Shown here piece after piece: positions 19,050 to 27,111 of a stretch of 64,000 nucleotides of DNA. Origin of the DNA: Aurantiacibacter poecillastricola (GTDB lineage Bacteria; Pseudomonadota; Alphaproteobacteria; Sphingomonadales; Sphingomonadaceae); contig NZ_JAVAMS010000001.1 of the NCBI RefSeq assembly GCF_030730945.1, forward strand, positions 558,001 through 622,000, written 5' to 3'. The translations under genes were made by a program, and so were the position numbers. Each line of letters starts with the position of its first letter. Position 1 is the stretch's first letter. The notes under the pieces are model-generated. The model worked only from the letters and a program-made list of their open reading frames with translations. It was not told where the DNA came from and ran no database searches.

Positions 19050-19903
19050 CCCGCTATGCAGAGGTGATCGGCGATCCCATAGCCCAGTCCAAGTCGCCAG
19101 CGATCCATAATTACTGGATCGAGCGCCTTGGTCTCGACGCGCGCTACGACAGGCAACTCGTGGCGCCAGAAGGCCTGTCCGACTATATCGCCAGTCGCCG
19201 CGCCGACCCCGACTGGGCGGGGTGTAACGTCACCATGCCGCACAAGCTGGCCGTCATGCCCCTGTGCGACCGGCTGGACTCGCTGGCCGAGCGTATCGGG
19301 GCCGTGAATACGATAGTGCGAGAGGCGGACGGTACGCTTACCGGCTTCAACACCGATGCGGCAGGTTTCCTCGAACCGCTGCAGGCCGAGCTGGCGAAGT
19401 CCCATTATTTCCGCATGGCGCGCGTGCTCGGCACGGGCGGCGCGGCGCGGGCCATCGTCGTCGGCTTGCTGGAGCATGGCGTCACTCTCGTGCTCGCCGG
19501 ACGCAATCCCGATAAGGCGCGCGCCATGCTGGAGGAGCTTGATCCGACCGGCGAGCATCACGCCCCACCCCTCGATCACTTCGCCGATCCGACCGACTTT
19601 GCCTTCGACGAGCGCGACGGCTGTTTCGACCTCGTCGTCAATGCGAGCCCGCTGGGCATGGAGGGGCAGCCGCCGCTCGAATTCGATTTCAGCCATGTCC
19701 CGCCCGGCAGTGTCGTCTACGACATCGTCACCGCGCCGCTCGAAACGCCCTTCCTGCAGGAAGCGCAGGCGAAGGGCTACGATACCGTGGACGGGCTCGC
19801 GATGCTGATCGGCCAGGCAGCCGCGGCGTTCGAGAAGTTCTTCGGCACGGCCCCGCCGCGCGACAAGGGCGATGCACGATTGCGTGCTGTCCTCACGGCG
19901 TAA
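19046..19903 (+). CDS. aroE: Shikimate dehydrogenase (NADP+)
   Basis: 285-residue shikimate pathway enzyme that reduces 3-dehydroshikimate. The substrate-binding SKSPAIHN is at about residues 15-22 and the catalytic Lys67 is in NVTMPHK. The NADP-binding GTGGAARAI sits near residue 131, and the C-terminal [15 protein letters not shown] is complete. The stop codon overlaps the coaE start by one base (TAATG). Confidence 0.95.
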   Translation: MTRYAEVIGDPIAQSKSPAIHNYWIERLGLDARYDRQLVAPEGLSDYIASRRADPDWAGCNVTMPHKLAVMPLCDRLDSLAERIGAVNTIVREADGTLTGFNTDAAGFLEPLQAELAKSHYFRMARVLGTGGAARAIVVGLLEHGVTLVLAGRNPDKARAMLEELDPTGEHHAPPLDHFADPTDFAFDERDGCFDLVVNASPLGMEGQPPLEFDFSHVPPGSVVYDIVTAPLETPFLQEAQAKGYDTVDGLAMLIGQAAAAFEKFFGTAPPRDKGDARLRAVLTA

Positions 19904-20505
19904 TGCCCAAGCCCTACATCATCGGCCTCACCGGCTCCATCGGCATGGGGAAGAGCACCGTTGCCCAGATGTTCTCCGATGCAGGCGTGCCGGTGTTCGA
20001 CGCCGATGCAGAGGTGCGCCGGATGCAGGGTCCGGGCGGCGAATTGCTCCAAGCCATCGAGGCGGCATTCCCGGGCAGCACGGGACCTGAAGGCGTACGG
20101 CGGGAGGAACTGGGTGCACTTGTCTTCGGTAATGCGGAGGCGCTGGCCAGGCTCGAGAGCATAGTGCACCCTGCCGTCGCTAAGGCACGGCGCGAATTCC
20201 TTGTCGGCAATGCCGAGGCGCCACTGGTTCTTTTCGACATACCGCTCCTGTTCGAGAAAGGGGGAAGTGAGACTGTCGATACCATCGTCGTCGTCTCCGC
20301 ACCTGCCGAAGTGCAGCGCGACCGCGTCCTCGCCAGGCCGGGCATGACCGAGACGAAGTTCGCGCAGGTGCTGGAACTGCAGATGTCCGACGCCGACAAA
20401 CGCGCGCGGGCCGACCATGTGATCGACACGGGCGTTCCACTGCCGGAAACGCGCGCTCAGGTGCAGGCTCTGGTGGACAAGCTCATCGCCGACTTGCGCG
20501 AGTGA
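19903..20505 (+). CDS. coaE: Dephospho-CoA kinase
   Basis: 200-residue kinase for the last step of coenzyme A synthesis. The P-loop GSIGMGKS is at residues 11-18, followed by the CoA-binding DADAEVRRMQG and the LLFEKGG lid segment; the C-terminal RADHVIDTG is typical. It is translationally coupled to aroE. The run maf-aroE-coaE-dnaQ beside the origin is conserved in alphaproteobacteria. Confidence 0.95.
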   Translation: MPKPYIIGLTGSIGMGKSTVAQMFSDAGVPVFDADAEVRRMQGPGGELLQAIEAAFPGSTGPEGVRREELGALVFGNAEALARLESIVHPAVAKARREFLVGNAEAPLVLFDIPLLFEKGGSETVDTIVVVSAPAEVQRDRVLARPGMTETKFAQVLELQMSDADKRARADHVIDTGVPLPETRAQVQALVDKLIADLRE

Positions 20506-20529
20506 CGCCCCTCGCGCGATAGGGCATCC

Positions 20530-21216
20530 ATGCGCGAAATCATCTTTGATACCGAAACGACCGGCCTTGATGCGAAAACCGGCGACCGCATGGTCGAGAT
20601 CGGCTGCATCGAGATGGTCAATCGCGTCGCCACGGGGCGCACCTTTCACGAATATTTCAATCCCGATCGCGACATGCCGCCCGAGGCCGAAAAGGTGCAT
20701 GGCCTCTCCGCCGCTTTCCTTGCCGACAAACCGCGCTTCGCCGAGAAGGTGGAGGCGCTGCTGGAATTCATCGGCAACGATCCACTGGTGGCGCATAACG
20801 CCCAGTTCGACTTCGGCTTTCTCAACCACGAGCTGGGCCTGTGCGGCCAGGTCTGCGTGGGCGAAGACCGCATGATCGATACGCTGGTGCTGGCGCGCAG
20901 GCGGCATCCCGGGGCGAAGCACTCGCTCGATGCGCTGTGCTCGCGCTATGGAGTCGATCGCAGCCATCGCACCCTGCACGGCGCCCTGCTTGACGCCGAA
21001 CTGCTGGCCCAGGTCTATGTCGAACTGACCGGCGGACGGCAGATCGGCCTGCAGCTCGCGGTAGACAATACTGGCGATGGCCCTGCCCGGCCGACACGTT
21101 TCGTCCCGAAAACAGGGGAGTACCGCGCACCCCGCGCTCATGCCGCCACCGCTGCGGAACTGGCACGGCACAAAGCCTTCATCGATTCGTTGGATACTGC
21201 ACTCTGGACGTCTTGA
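20530..21216 (+). CDS. dnaQ: DNA polymerase III epsilon subunit (proofreading exonuclease)
   Basis: 228-residue 3'-5' exonuclease of the replicative polymerase. Exo I motif DTETTG (Asp7, Glu9) is at residues 7-12, Exo II is in [16 protein letters not shown], and Exo III with the HxxxD-type end is in [18 protein letters not shown], consistent with the DEDDh class. A clamp-binding tail is present in the C-terminal third. The ATG at 20530 follows coaE by 24 bases. Confidence 0.95.
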   Translation: MREIIFDTETTGLDAKTGDRMVEIGCIEMVNRVATGRTFHEYFNPDRDMPPEAEKVHGLSAAFLADKPRFAEKVEALLEFIGNDPLVAHNAQFDFGFLNHELGLCGQVCVGEDRMIDTLVLARRRHPGAKHSLDALCSRYGVDRSHRTLHGALLDAELLAQVYVELTGGRQIGLQLAVDNTGDGPARPTRFVPKTGEYRAPRAHAATAAELARHKAFIDSLDTALWTS

Positions 21217-21273
21217 GGGATAACTCCCAGATGGGGGTCTGAAGCGAACGAAAACGAGAAGGAGCACAGCCCC

Positions 21274-21843
21274 ATGGATATTCGCGTGTCGGGACACCAG
21301 GTCGATACAGGAGCAGCATTGCAGGAGCACGCCTCCGACCGACTCGAGACCATCGTCGACAAGCATTTCAAGCGCGCGCTGTCCTCATCCGTCACCTTCG
21401 GCAAGGCACCCGCCAGCGGGTTTGCTGCCGACATCGTTCTTCACGTGAACCACGGCCTGATCCTGAAGAGCCACGGGCAGGCGCAGGATGCGCACCAGGC
21501 CTTCGACCAGGCCGCCGAGAAGATCGAGAAGCAGCTGCGCCGTTACAAGCGCCGCCTGAAGGACAGGCACGAGCAGGCTGCCCATGCCGCGAAGGAAGAG
21601 GAGGCCGCCTACACGATCTTCGCCTCCGAGGAGCCTGCAACCGAGGAAGAGGCTGGCGAGGAATCGCCTCCCATCATCGCCGAGACCCGCATCGACGTGC
21701 CCGAGGTGAGCGTATCCGACGCCGTCATGTTGCTGGATTTGCGCCACACCAATGCGCTGTTCTTCAAAAATGCTGGCACTGGACGCCATAATATGGTCTA
21801 TCGCCGCGAAGATGGCTCGATTGGATGGGTCGAACCGTCGTGA
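21274..21843 (+). CDS. hpf: Long-form ribosome hibernation promoting factor
   Basis: 189-residue long HPF of the type that dimerises 70S ribosomes in stationary phase. The N-terminal S30AE domain (about 1-100) starts MDIRVSGHQVDTGAALQEHA. The C-terminal dimerisation domain is at about 145-189 and ends VYRREDGSIGWVEP. A charged linker with many Glu joins them. A GGAG ribosome site precedes the ATG. It is followed by ptsN, as in many proteobacteria. Confidence 0.93.
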   Translation: MDIRVSGHQVDTGAALQEHASDRLETIVDKHFKRALSSSVTFGKAPASGFAADIVLHVNHGLILKSHGQAQDAHQAFDQAAEKIEKQLRRYKRRLKDRHEQAAHAAKEEEAAYTIFASEEPATEEEAGEESPPIIAETRIDVPEVSVSDAVMLLDLRHTNALFFKNAGTGRHNMVYRREDGSIGWVEPS

Positions 21844-21961
21844 ACGCCAGAGGCGCATAGCGCCGGGCGATACATGTTCGCGGAGAGGGTATGACAATAC
21901 CGGGAGACGCGCCTTGCCGCGCGCCTCTCCGCCGACGGGACAATTCGAGACTACCGGAACG

Positions 21962-22423
21962 ATGAACTCGCTATTCCTCATGAAACCGCAATCGGTTTGC
22001 ATGGCCCGTGCCGAAAGCAAGGATGCAATTCTGCAGCGGCTGGGTCAGGCTTTTGCCGACGCTTTCTCGCTCGACGCCGCACAGGTTGTCGAGCATCTGG
22101 AGGAGCGCGAGAAGCTGGGCAGTACCGGGTTCGGACGCGGCGTTGCCATCCCGCATGCGCGCATGCCGAACCTGAAGCGCCCGATTGCCGCCCTGCTCAA
22201 GCTGGAGCGCCCGGTGTCCTTCGACGCTGCGGATGGGTTGCCGGTAGACCTCGTATTCGGCCTGCTTTCGCCGGCAAACAGTGGCGCGGCGCATCTGCAT
22301 GCTCTTGCAGCCATTTCCAGGCTGGTGCGGGACGAAAGCGTGCACGATGCGCTGGACAATGCGCCCGATGCAGAGGCGCTCTACTGCGTGTTGACCAACG
22401 TGACGGATCGTGACGCCGCCTGA
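21962..22423 (+). CDS. ptsN: PTS IIA-like nitrogen regulatory protein PtsN
   Basis: 153-residue EIIA-Ntr protein of the nitrogen PTS that affects potassium and nitrogen related regulation when phosphorylated. The phospho-acceptor His is His65 in GRGVAIPHARMP. Family segments LEEREKLGSTGFG and FGLLSPANSGAAHLHALAAISRL are present. The ATG at 21962 is used although the open frame extends upstream. Its 3' end overlaps the thioesterase frame by 14 bases. The 118-base gap after hpf may hold its own promoter. Confidence 0.92.
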   Translation: MNSLFLMKPQSVCMARAESKDAILQRLGQAFADAFSLDAAQVVEHLEEREKLGSTGFGRGVAIPHARMPNLKRPIAALLKLERPVSFDAADGLPVDLVFGLLSPANSGAAHLHALAAISRLVRDESVHDALDNAPDAEALYCVLTNVTDRDAA

Positions 22424-22892
22424 TCCGGCCCGACAGGCCGACGGTAGCGGGCAGCATGCGCATTTCCGTGCGCTGGAAAATCTTTACGCCTCCGCGCCGA
22501 TCAACGCACTGTTCCGGTCCCGGCTGGAAATAGTGGCGGCTGGGCACGCCCGCATAACCTTCGACGCGGACGAGCGCTATTTCCATGCGGCCGGAGCGAC
22601 CCACGGCACGCTCTATTTCAAGATGCTGGACGATGCGGCCTTCTATGCCGCGAACTCCTTGGTATCGGACCGTTTCCTGCTGACTACGGCCTTCAACCTG
22701 CATTTCACAAAGCCGGTGCGCGAAGGGCGTGTCGTCGCGGAGGGCAAGTGGATCAGCGGCAAGCGCCGCGTCTTCATCGCCGAATCGCACATGGTGGACG
22801 ACGAAGGAGACCAGATCGGCCGCGGGACGGGCACGTTCATGCGCTCGCATATCGCCCTATCCGGACTCGACGGCTACCGGCTGCCCCAATGA
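22410..22892 (+). CDS. PaaI-type hotdog thioesterase
   Basis: 160-residue PaaI family thioesterase. The hotdog fold is recognisable in RYFHAAGATHGTLYFKMLDDAAFYAANSL, with HG and the long helix, and in LTTAFNLHFTKPVREGRVVAEG. The start is a GTG at 22410 overlapping the end of ptsN; no ATG is available before the domain. Typical members are 130-160 residues, so it is complete. The acyl substrate is unknown. Confidence 0.83.
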   Translation: MTPPDPARQADGSGQHAHFRALENLYASAPINALFRSRLEIVAAGHARITFDADERYFHAAGATHGTLYFKMLDDAAFYAANSLVSDRFLLTTAFNLHFTKPVREGRVVAEGKWISGKRRVFIAESHMVDDEGDQIGRGTGTFMRSHIALSGLDGYRLPQ

Positions 22893-23233
22893 CCGACGAT
22901 CGCCTTCCCGCGCATCTCGAAGTCGGGGGACTGATCCGCGCAGCAGAGTCCGAAGGTGGCTTCGGAATGGTCCTTTCGAAGGGCGAGCACACCGCCGGAA
23001 CCTTAATGGTGATATGTTGCAGCAGGGACACGCCTGCCCGCGCCTACGAGCGTATGCCGCAGCTTGACGGGAGCCGGAAGTGGACCCTCGCCAAGGTTCA
23101 AGACCCTGAAAATCCGTTCGATTTCTCCGAATACTGCCAGCGCCGCGGGAATCAGGATCCGGACCTCTGGGTGCTCGAACTCGAGCTCGAGAATGCGGAG
23201 AGACTGCTCGGCATCGACCCGCCTACCGGTTGA
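22889..23233 (+). CDS. DUF1491 family protein
   Basis: 114-residue protein of DUF1491, an alphaproteobacterial family with no known function. The LPAHLEVGGLIRAAESEGGFGMVL N-terminus and the DPDLWVLELELENAERLL C-terminus match the family. It overlaps the thioesterase stop by four bases (ATGA) and so belongs to the same transcript. Confidence 0.82.
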   Translation: MTDDRLPAHLEVGGLIRAAESEGGFGMVLSKGEHTAGTLMVICCSRDTPARAYERMPQLDGSRKWTLAKVQDPENPFDFSEYCQRRGNQDPDLWVLELELENAERLLGIDPPTG

Positions 23234-23441
23234 CATTGAAATCAGCGTGGCTATCTGCCCGGCGACTTTCCGACAGCGTAGGTTGCCTGGCATCGCAATT
23301 CGGCGATGGCTTGCAGCGCGCCAGACGGGGAGAAGACCGGCAGGTTTCGCTTTGGCGACGGGCAGGTGGCGACAGGTAGGAGTTGTTGCGTCGCACCCTG
23401 GGCTTGCTTGAGGTCTCTCACCGCCTCGAGTCACGGGATCG

Positions 23442-24107
23442 ATGAAATTCTTTAGCAAGCGCATCGGGGCCTCCGCCCTGGCGACGACCTTGATTGCGAC
23501 AGTTTTCGGCACCGCAGGTAGTGGTGCCGTTGCCCAGGACCAGGCCGAGCCGATCGTGCTCGAAACGGACCAGACCCTTGCCGATACCGCCGAAGCTCCC
23601 GCAGAGCCCGAAATTCGCTTCGTCATGAGCGAAGTGGTTCAGGAACTGCCCGAGGAGCCTGAGATCGAGATCCCGGCACCTGCCTCCGCCACGAATCTGC
23701 GTGAACTCGTATCCACGACCGACACTAGCGGCGAGATGTCCCGCGACATGATGTGCCTGGCGCAGGCGGTGTATTTCGAGGCGCGCGGAGAGCCGCTGGA
23801 TGGCCAGCTTGCCGTGGCCCGTGTGGTCATCAACCGGGCGGAGAGCTCGCGGTTCCCCGATGATTATTGTTCCGTCGTGACCCAGCGCGCGCAGTTCTCG
23901 TTCGTGCGCGGCGGGAACATTCCCGCTCCCAACCACGGCTCTGCGGCGTGGACCCGCGCCAAGGCTGTGGCCCGCATCGCCCATCGCGACCTGTGGGACA
24001 GCCCGGCGCATGACGCCCTGTATTTCCACGCGACCCACATCCGCCCGCGCTGGGCAGGCCGCCTGCAGGCGCGGGCTACGATAGACAATCACGTTTTCTA
24101 CCGTTGA
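23442..24107 (+). CDS. Cell wall hydrolase, SleB/hydrolase 2 family
   Basis: 221-residue secreted protein with a signal peptide (cleavage near residue 31, GAVAQD). The C-terminal half (about 100-221) is the hydrolase 2 domain of SleB-type lytic enzymes: AQAVYFEARGEPLDGQLAVARVVINR, FVRGG and the YFHATHIRPRW end. It presumably cleaves peptidoglycan in the periplasm. The middle is acidic and Pro-rich. A 208-base gap separates it from the DUF1491 gene, so it may be transcribed separately. Confidence 0.88.
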   Translation: MKFFSKRIGASALATTLIATVFGTAGSGAVAQDQAEPIVLETDQTLADTAEAPAEPEIRFVMSEVVQELPEEPEIEIPAPASATNLRELVSTTDTSGEMSRDMMCLAQAVYFEARGEPLDGQLAVARVVINRAESSRFPDDYCSVVTQRAQFSFVRGGNIPAPNHGSAAWTRAKAVARIAHRDLWDSPAHDALYFHATHIRPRWAGRLQARATIDNHVFYR

Positions 24108-24147
24108 GGACGCGCGGGGCAATTCACTGTCCTTCGCAGGTGAAGTC

Positions 24148-24921
24148 CTAGTCGCGTAGCTCGACCCACACCGGGGTGTGATCGCTCGCCTTCTCGCGTC
24201 CGCGATATTCCTTGTCGACGCCGGCCGTCACCATGCGGTCGGCGGCTTCGGGCGACAGCAGCAGGTGGTCGATGCGGAAACCGTGATCGCGTTGCCAGGC
24301 GCCCGCCTGATAGTCCCAGAAGGTCCATACGCCGCCGCGTGGGTTGAGCGTGTCGATCGCGTCGGTCCAGCCATCGCCGAGTAGGCGGAAATAGGCATCG
24401 CGCGATTCGGGTTGCATCAGCGCATCGCTGGCCATGGCCCTGATGGACCAGACATCCTTGTCCTCGGGAATGACGTTGAAGTCGCCCAGCACCACCACCG
24501 GCTGCTCCAGCGCGGCGAGTTCGCGCATGCGGGCGCGCAGGCGTTCCATCCAGGCGAGCTTGTAGTCGAACTTCGGGCCGGGCTGCGGATTGCCGTTGGG
24601 CAAATAGAGATTGGCGATGCGCACGCCGTTCACCTCGGCCTCGAGGTAGCGGGCCTGGTCGTCCTCGTCATCGCGGGGAAGGCCGCGCTGCATTTCGACT
24701 GGTGCAGTGCCATCGGCGAGGATGGCCACGCCGTTGAAGCTCTTCTGGCCATGCCAGATCGCCTGGTAGCCGATATCCTCGAACTCGGCGGCCGGGAAGC
24801 CTTCGTCCTGGCTCTTGATTTCCTGCAGGCAGGCGACGGCCGGACGGGTTTCCTCCAACCATTCCTTAAGACGCGGCAGGCGCGCCTTGACGCCGTTGAT
24901 GTTGAAGCTGGCGATTTTCAT
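24148..24921 (-). CDS. xthA: Exodeoxyribonuclease III
   Basis: 257-residue AP endonuclease/3'-5' exonuclease for base excision repair. The N-terminus MKIASFNINGVKARLPRL carries the metal-ligand Asn, CLQEIKSQDE the Glu ligand, VVLGDFNVIPEDKDVW the central active-site Asp/Asn, and the C-terminal HGFRIDHLL and EKASDHTPVW motifs are intact. ATG at 24921 is used; upstream residues in the frame are not conserved. It lies 11 bases after the erpA-type gene and is probably cotranscribed with it. Confidence 0.95.
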   Translation of the reverse strand: MKIASFNINGVKARLPRLKEWLEETRPAVACLQEIKSQDEGFPAAEFEDIGYQAIWHGQKSFNGVAILADGTAPVEMQRGLPRDDEDDQARYLEAEVNGVRIANLYLPNGNPQPGPKFDYKLAWMERLRARMRELAALEQPVVVLGDFNVIPEDKDVWSIRAMASDALMQPESRDAYFRLLGDGWTDAIDTLNPRGGVWTFWDYQAGAWQRDHGFRIDHLLLSPEAADRMVTAGVDKEYRGREKASDHTPVWVELRD

Positions 24922-24932
24922 CGCCGCAGACC

Positions 24933-25262
24933 CTATATGCCGAAGCTGGAACCGCAACCGCAACCTGCGGCCGCATTGGGGTTTTCCACCCGGAATGCAG
25001 CGCCGCCCAGTGATTCGACGTAATCGACCACGCTTCCGGCGACGAGATCGAGGCTGACCGGATCGACCACCAGCTTCACGCCGTCCGTTTCGCTCACCGC
25101 GTCATCGGGTTCCGGCCCCTGGTCGAGATCGAACTTGTACTGGAAGCCCGAACAGCCCCCACCTTCCACCGACAGGCGCAGGATGGCAGGCTTGCCCTGC
25201 TTTTCGGCGATCAGGCCGACACGCGAGGCGGCGGCTTCGGTAAGGGTGAGCGAGCTGGTCAT
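24933..25262 (-). CDS. erpA: Fe-S cluster carrier of the HesB/IscA/ErpA family
   Basis: 109-residue A-type Fe-S carrier that delivers clusters to target proteins. The three cluster-binding cysteines are in [11 protein letters not shown] and the C-terminal GCGCGSSF. The name ErpA rather than IscA is inferred from location outside the suf operon, where a second A-type carrier (sufA) lies at 55278. The ATG at 25262 begins the domain; the longer upstream frame is not conserved. It precedes xthA and follows the CBS protein gene on the same strand. Confidence 0.88.
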   Translation of the reverse strand: MTSSLTLTEAAASRVGLIAEKQGKPAILRLSVEGGGCSGFQYKFDLDQGPEPDDAVSETDGVKLVVDPVSLDLVAGSVVDYVESLGGAAFRVENPNAAAGCGCGSSFGI

Positions 25263-25294
25263 GGCTTCCAATGTAGGGTCCGCGCTGCCGCCGC

Positions 25295-25723
25295 TCAAGC
25301 GTGGGTGATATATTCGCGCATCTGCTCGGCCTCGGCCTCGATCATTTCCATGCGATATTTCACCAGGTCGCCGATGGAGAGGAAGCCGATCATCTTCTCG
25401 CCTTCCATCACCGGCAGGTGGCGGATGCGGCGGCGAGTCATCAGGGAGAGTGCCTTGAGCACGCTGGTATCGGCTTCGATCGTGATCGCCGGAGAAGTCA
25501 TCACCTCGCCGACCGGGCGCGACAGCACCTCGGCCCCCTCGCGCGCCACGCAATAGAGCAGATCGCGTTCGGAGAAGATGCCCGCGATCCCGTCTCCATC
25601 CAGCACCGGCAGGGCCCCGATCCGCTTGTCGGCCAGTAGCTTCGCCGCGAGCAGCACGGTGTCTCCCGGTGTGCACGAAACGATGGTGTGATCACGATTC
25701 GCGATGATCTTCGATACCGACAT
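25295..25723 (-). CDS. Two-CBS-domain protein
   Basis: 142-residue cytoplasmic protein with a tandem pair of CBS domains (roughly residues 8-66 and 72-130). The first has [36 protein letters not shown] and the second [25 protein letters not shown]. Such pairs bind adenine nucleotides and act as energy sensors, but no partner domain is present. It lies 32 bases upstream of the erpA-type gene and reads in the same direction. Confidence 0.87.
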   Translation of the reverse strand: MSVSKIIANRDHTIVSCTPGDTVLLAAKLLADKRIGALPVLDGDGIAGIFSERDLLYCVAREGAEVLSRPVGEVMTSPAITIEADTSVLKALSLMTRRRIRHLPVMEGEKMIGFLSIGDLVKYRMEMIEAEAEQMREYITHA

Positions 25724-25862
25724 GGTCGCTCTCCTCATTGCCGCCTGCCGGTGCCCCCGGTCTGCGGATCGAACGCGAATGTGCCACGGAAGGGCGAGTC
25801 TGGGCAACTCATGGTCGTTTGTCCCGTTGCCAGCGGCCTCGATGATCGCCATGTGACGGGGC

Positions 25863-26195
25863 ATGGCCAAACCATCCCCGCTCGACAATCCCGAGAACGC
25901 CGCCTTCGCCTGGGCGCGATACCGGCGCCTGATGCGGCTGATGATGGGCTTCACGCTGGGCGTCGTCATTATCGCGCTCGCGGTGATCTACACCCAGGTG
26001 GACGATGTATCCCCGCATTTCCTGATCGCGACCGCGCTTGGTCTTGGGTTTTCCATGCTGTTGATGAGTGCACTGATGGGACTTGTCTTCCTCTCCAGCG
26101 GTACGGGCCATGACGAGGCGGTGGAGAACGACCTGGACGAACTGCGATCGAACGAGCGGCCGAGGGATCGCCGCACGATCGGCTGGAAGGACTAG
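25863..26195 (+). CDS. Small two-helix membrane protein, unknown function
   Basis: 110-residue protein with two clear transmembrane helices (about residues 25-45 MGFTLGVVIIALAVIYT and 55-80) separated by a short polar loop, and a charged C-terminal tail rich in Asp, Glu and Arg. I do not recognise a named family. It lies alone on the plus strand between minus-strand genes. Confidence 0.65.
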   Translation: MAKPSPLDNPENAAFAWARYRRLMRLMMGFTLGVVIIALAVIYTQVDDVSPHFLIATALGLGFSMLLMSALMGLVFLSSGTGHDEAVENDLDELRSNERPRDRRTIGWKD

Positions 26196-26224
26196 CTTTT
26201 CGCCGGCCTAACTTTTTCACCGGC

Positions 26225-26593
26225 CTAGCTTTTTGCGGTCAACCGGAAGTCCTCCACCGGAACGCCTCCGATCAGGTGTTCCTGGATGATCCGCTCCAGC
26301 ACCTCCTCGGTACATGAGTGATACCAGACGCGGTCGGGCCAGACGACGGCGACGGGCCCTGCCTCGCAGATCTGCAGGCAATCGGCCTTGGTGCGCTGGA
26401 TGCCGCCCTTCCCCGCCAGGCCGAGCTCCTTCAGGCGCTTCTTCAGGAATTTCCAGCTGCGTTCGCCCACCTCGGGCTTGCAGCATTTCGCCTTCTGCGG
26501 CAGCGCGCAGATGAAGATATGGCGTTCGATGGCCCCTCCGCCGATCTTGGCGAGGGCCTTTTCCGCTTTCGCGATGTCGCGATTCGAAGTCAG
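26225..26593 (-). CDS. (2Fe-2S) ferredoxin domain protein with an apparent CTG start
   Basis: 122-residue thioredoxin-like [2Fe-2S] ferredoxin. Five cysteines are placed as in this family: C29, C37 and C38 after IFICALPQ, and the C72-x3-C76 pair in [18 protein letters not shown]. The conserved N-terminus begins close to [13 protein letters not shown], and no ATG, GTG or TTG exists in frame between the stop-distal ATG at 26671 (which would put 26 unlikely residues inside popZ) and that region. A CTG at 26593 overlaps the popZ TGA as CTGA, mimicking ATGA coupling, with a purine-rich GGGAAGAAGAG just before it. I therefore use it, as an inference. Confidence 0.72.
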   Translation of the reverse strand: MTSNRDIAKAEKALAKIGGGAIERHIFICALPQKAKCCKPEVGERSWKFLKKRLKELGLAGKGGIQRTKADCLQICEAGPVAVVWPDRVWYHSCTEEVLERIIQEHLIGGVPVEDFRLTAKS

Positions 26594-27111
26594 CTCTTCT
26601 TCCCTGCGATTCGTGCGATCTCGGCTTTCACCAGACGCTCCACGATGTCGGGCAGGTTCGCATCGAGCCATTTTGCCAGCATGGGGCGCATCATTTCGCG
26701 CACCAGCCCTTCGAGCGAGGTTTCCCCCTGCCGCACGATCTGCGGCCGGGCCGGCGGATCGGAGAGCATGGCCAGCGCCGCCAGCGACTGTCGCATGGCC
26801 TCTGCCGCAGCATCGTTGGTTAGCCGTTCGCTGAAGGACGAGCCGGCGGTATCGCTGTCGTCCTCGTCCGCATCCTCGCTCTCGATCAGCGCTTCCTCGG
26901 ATGCGTCCTCGTTCAGGGCCGCACCGATGACACCCAGGTCGAGAACGTCGTTGGCCTCTTCCTCATCGGCAGGTTCGGGGGTTTCCACGCGGGCGACGAG
27001 TGCCTCGCGCTTGCGCGGCTGGGTCTGCGCGAAGCCGCCCTGGTCGCGCGCGATCACCTTCTTGATCGATTCGAGTATTTCCTCGACCGAGGGTTCGCCT
27101 TCCTGCCGCAT
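26590..27111 (-). CDS. popZ: PopZ-like polar organizing protein (DUF2497)
   Basis: 173-residue DUF2497 protein, the family of Caulobacter PopZ, which forms a polar mesh that anchors ParB-parS and recruits cell-cycle kinases. The short N-terminal helix [13 protein letters not shown] is at residues 8-20, an acidic low-complexity stretch follows at about 46-90, and the oligomerisation segment [19 protein letters not shown] is at about 133-151 near the C-terminus. Its ATG abuts the tolC stop codon with no gap. It lies 13-17 kb from the parS cluster and 9 kb from the proposed origin, which suits a shared role in origin anchoring. Confidence 0.87.
   Translation of the reverse strand: MRQEGEPSVEEILESIKKVIARDQGGFAQTQPRKREALVARVETPEPADEEEANDVLDLGVIGAALNEDASEEALIESEDADEDDSDTAGSSFSERLTNDAAAEAMRQSLAALAMLSDPPARPQIVRQGETSLEGLVREMMRPMLAKWLDANLPDIVERLVKAEIARIAGKKS

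Noticed and set aside
21440..21455. CACGTG-centred sequence in hpf resembling parS
   Set aside because: Its flanks differ from parS at three or more arm positions, and it is isolated in hpf, so it is more likely coding chance.
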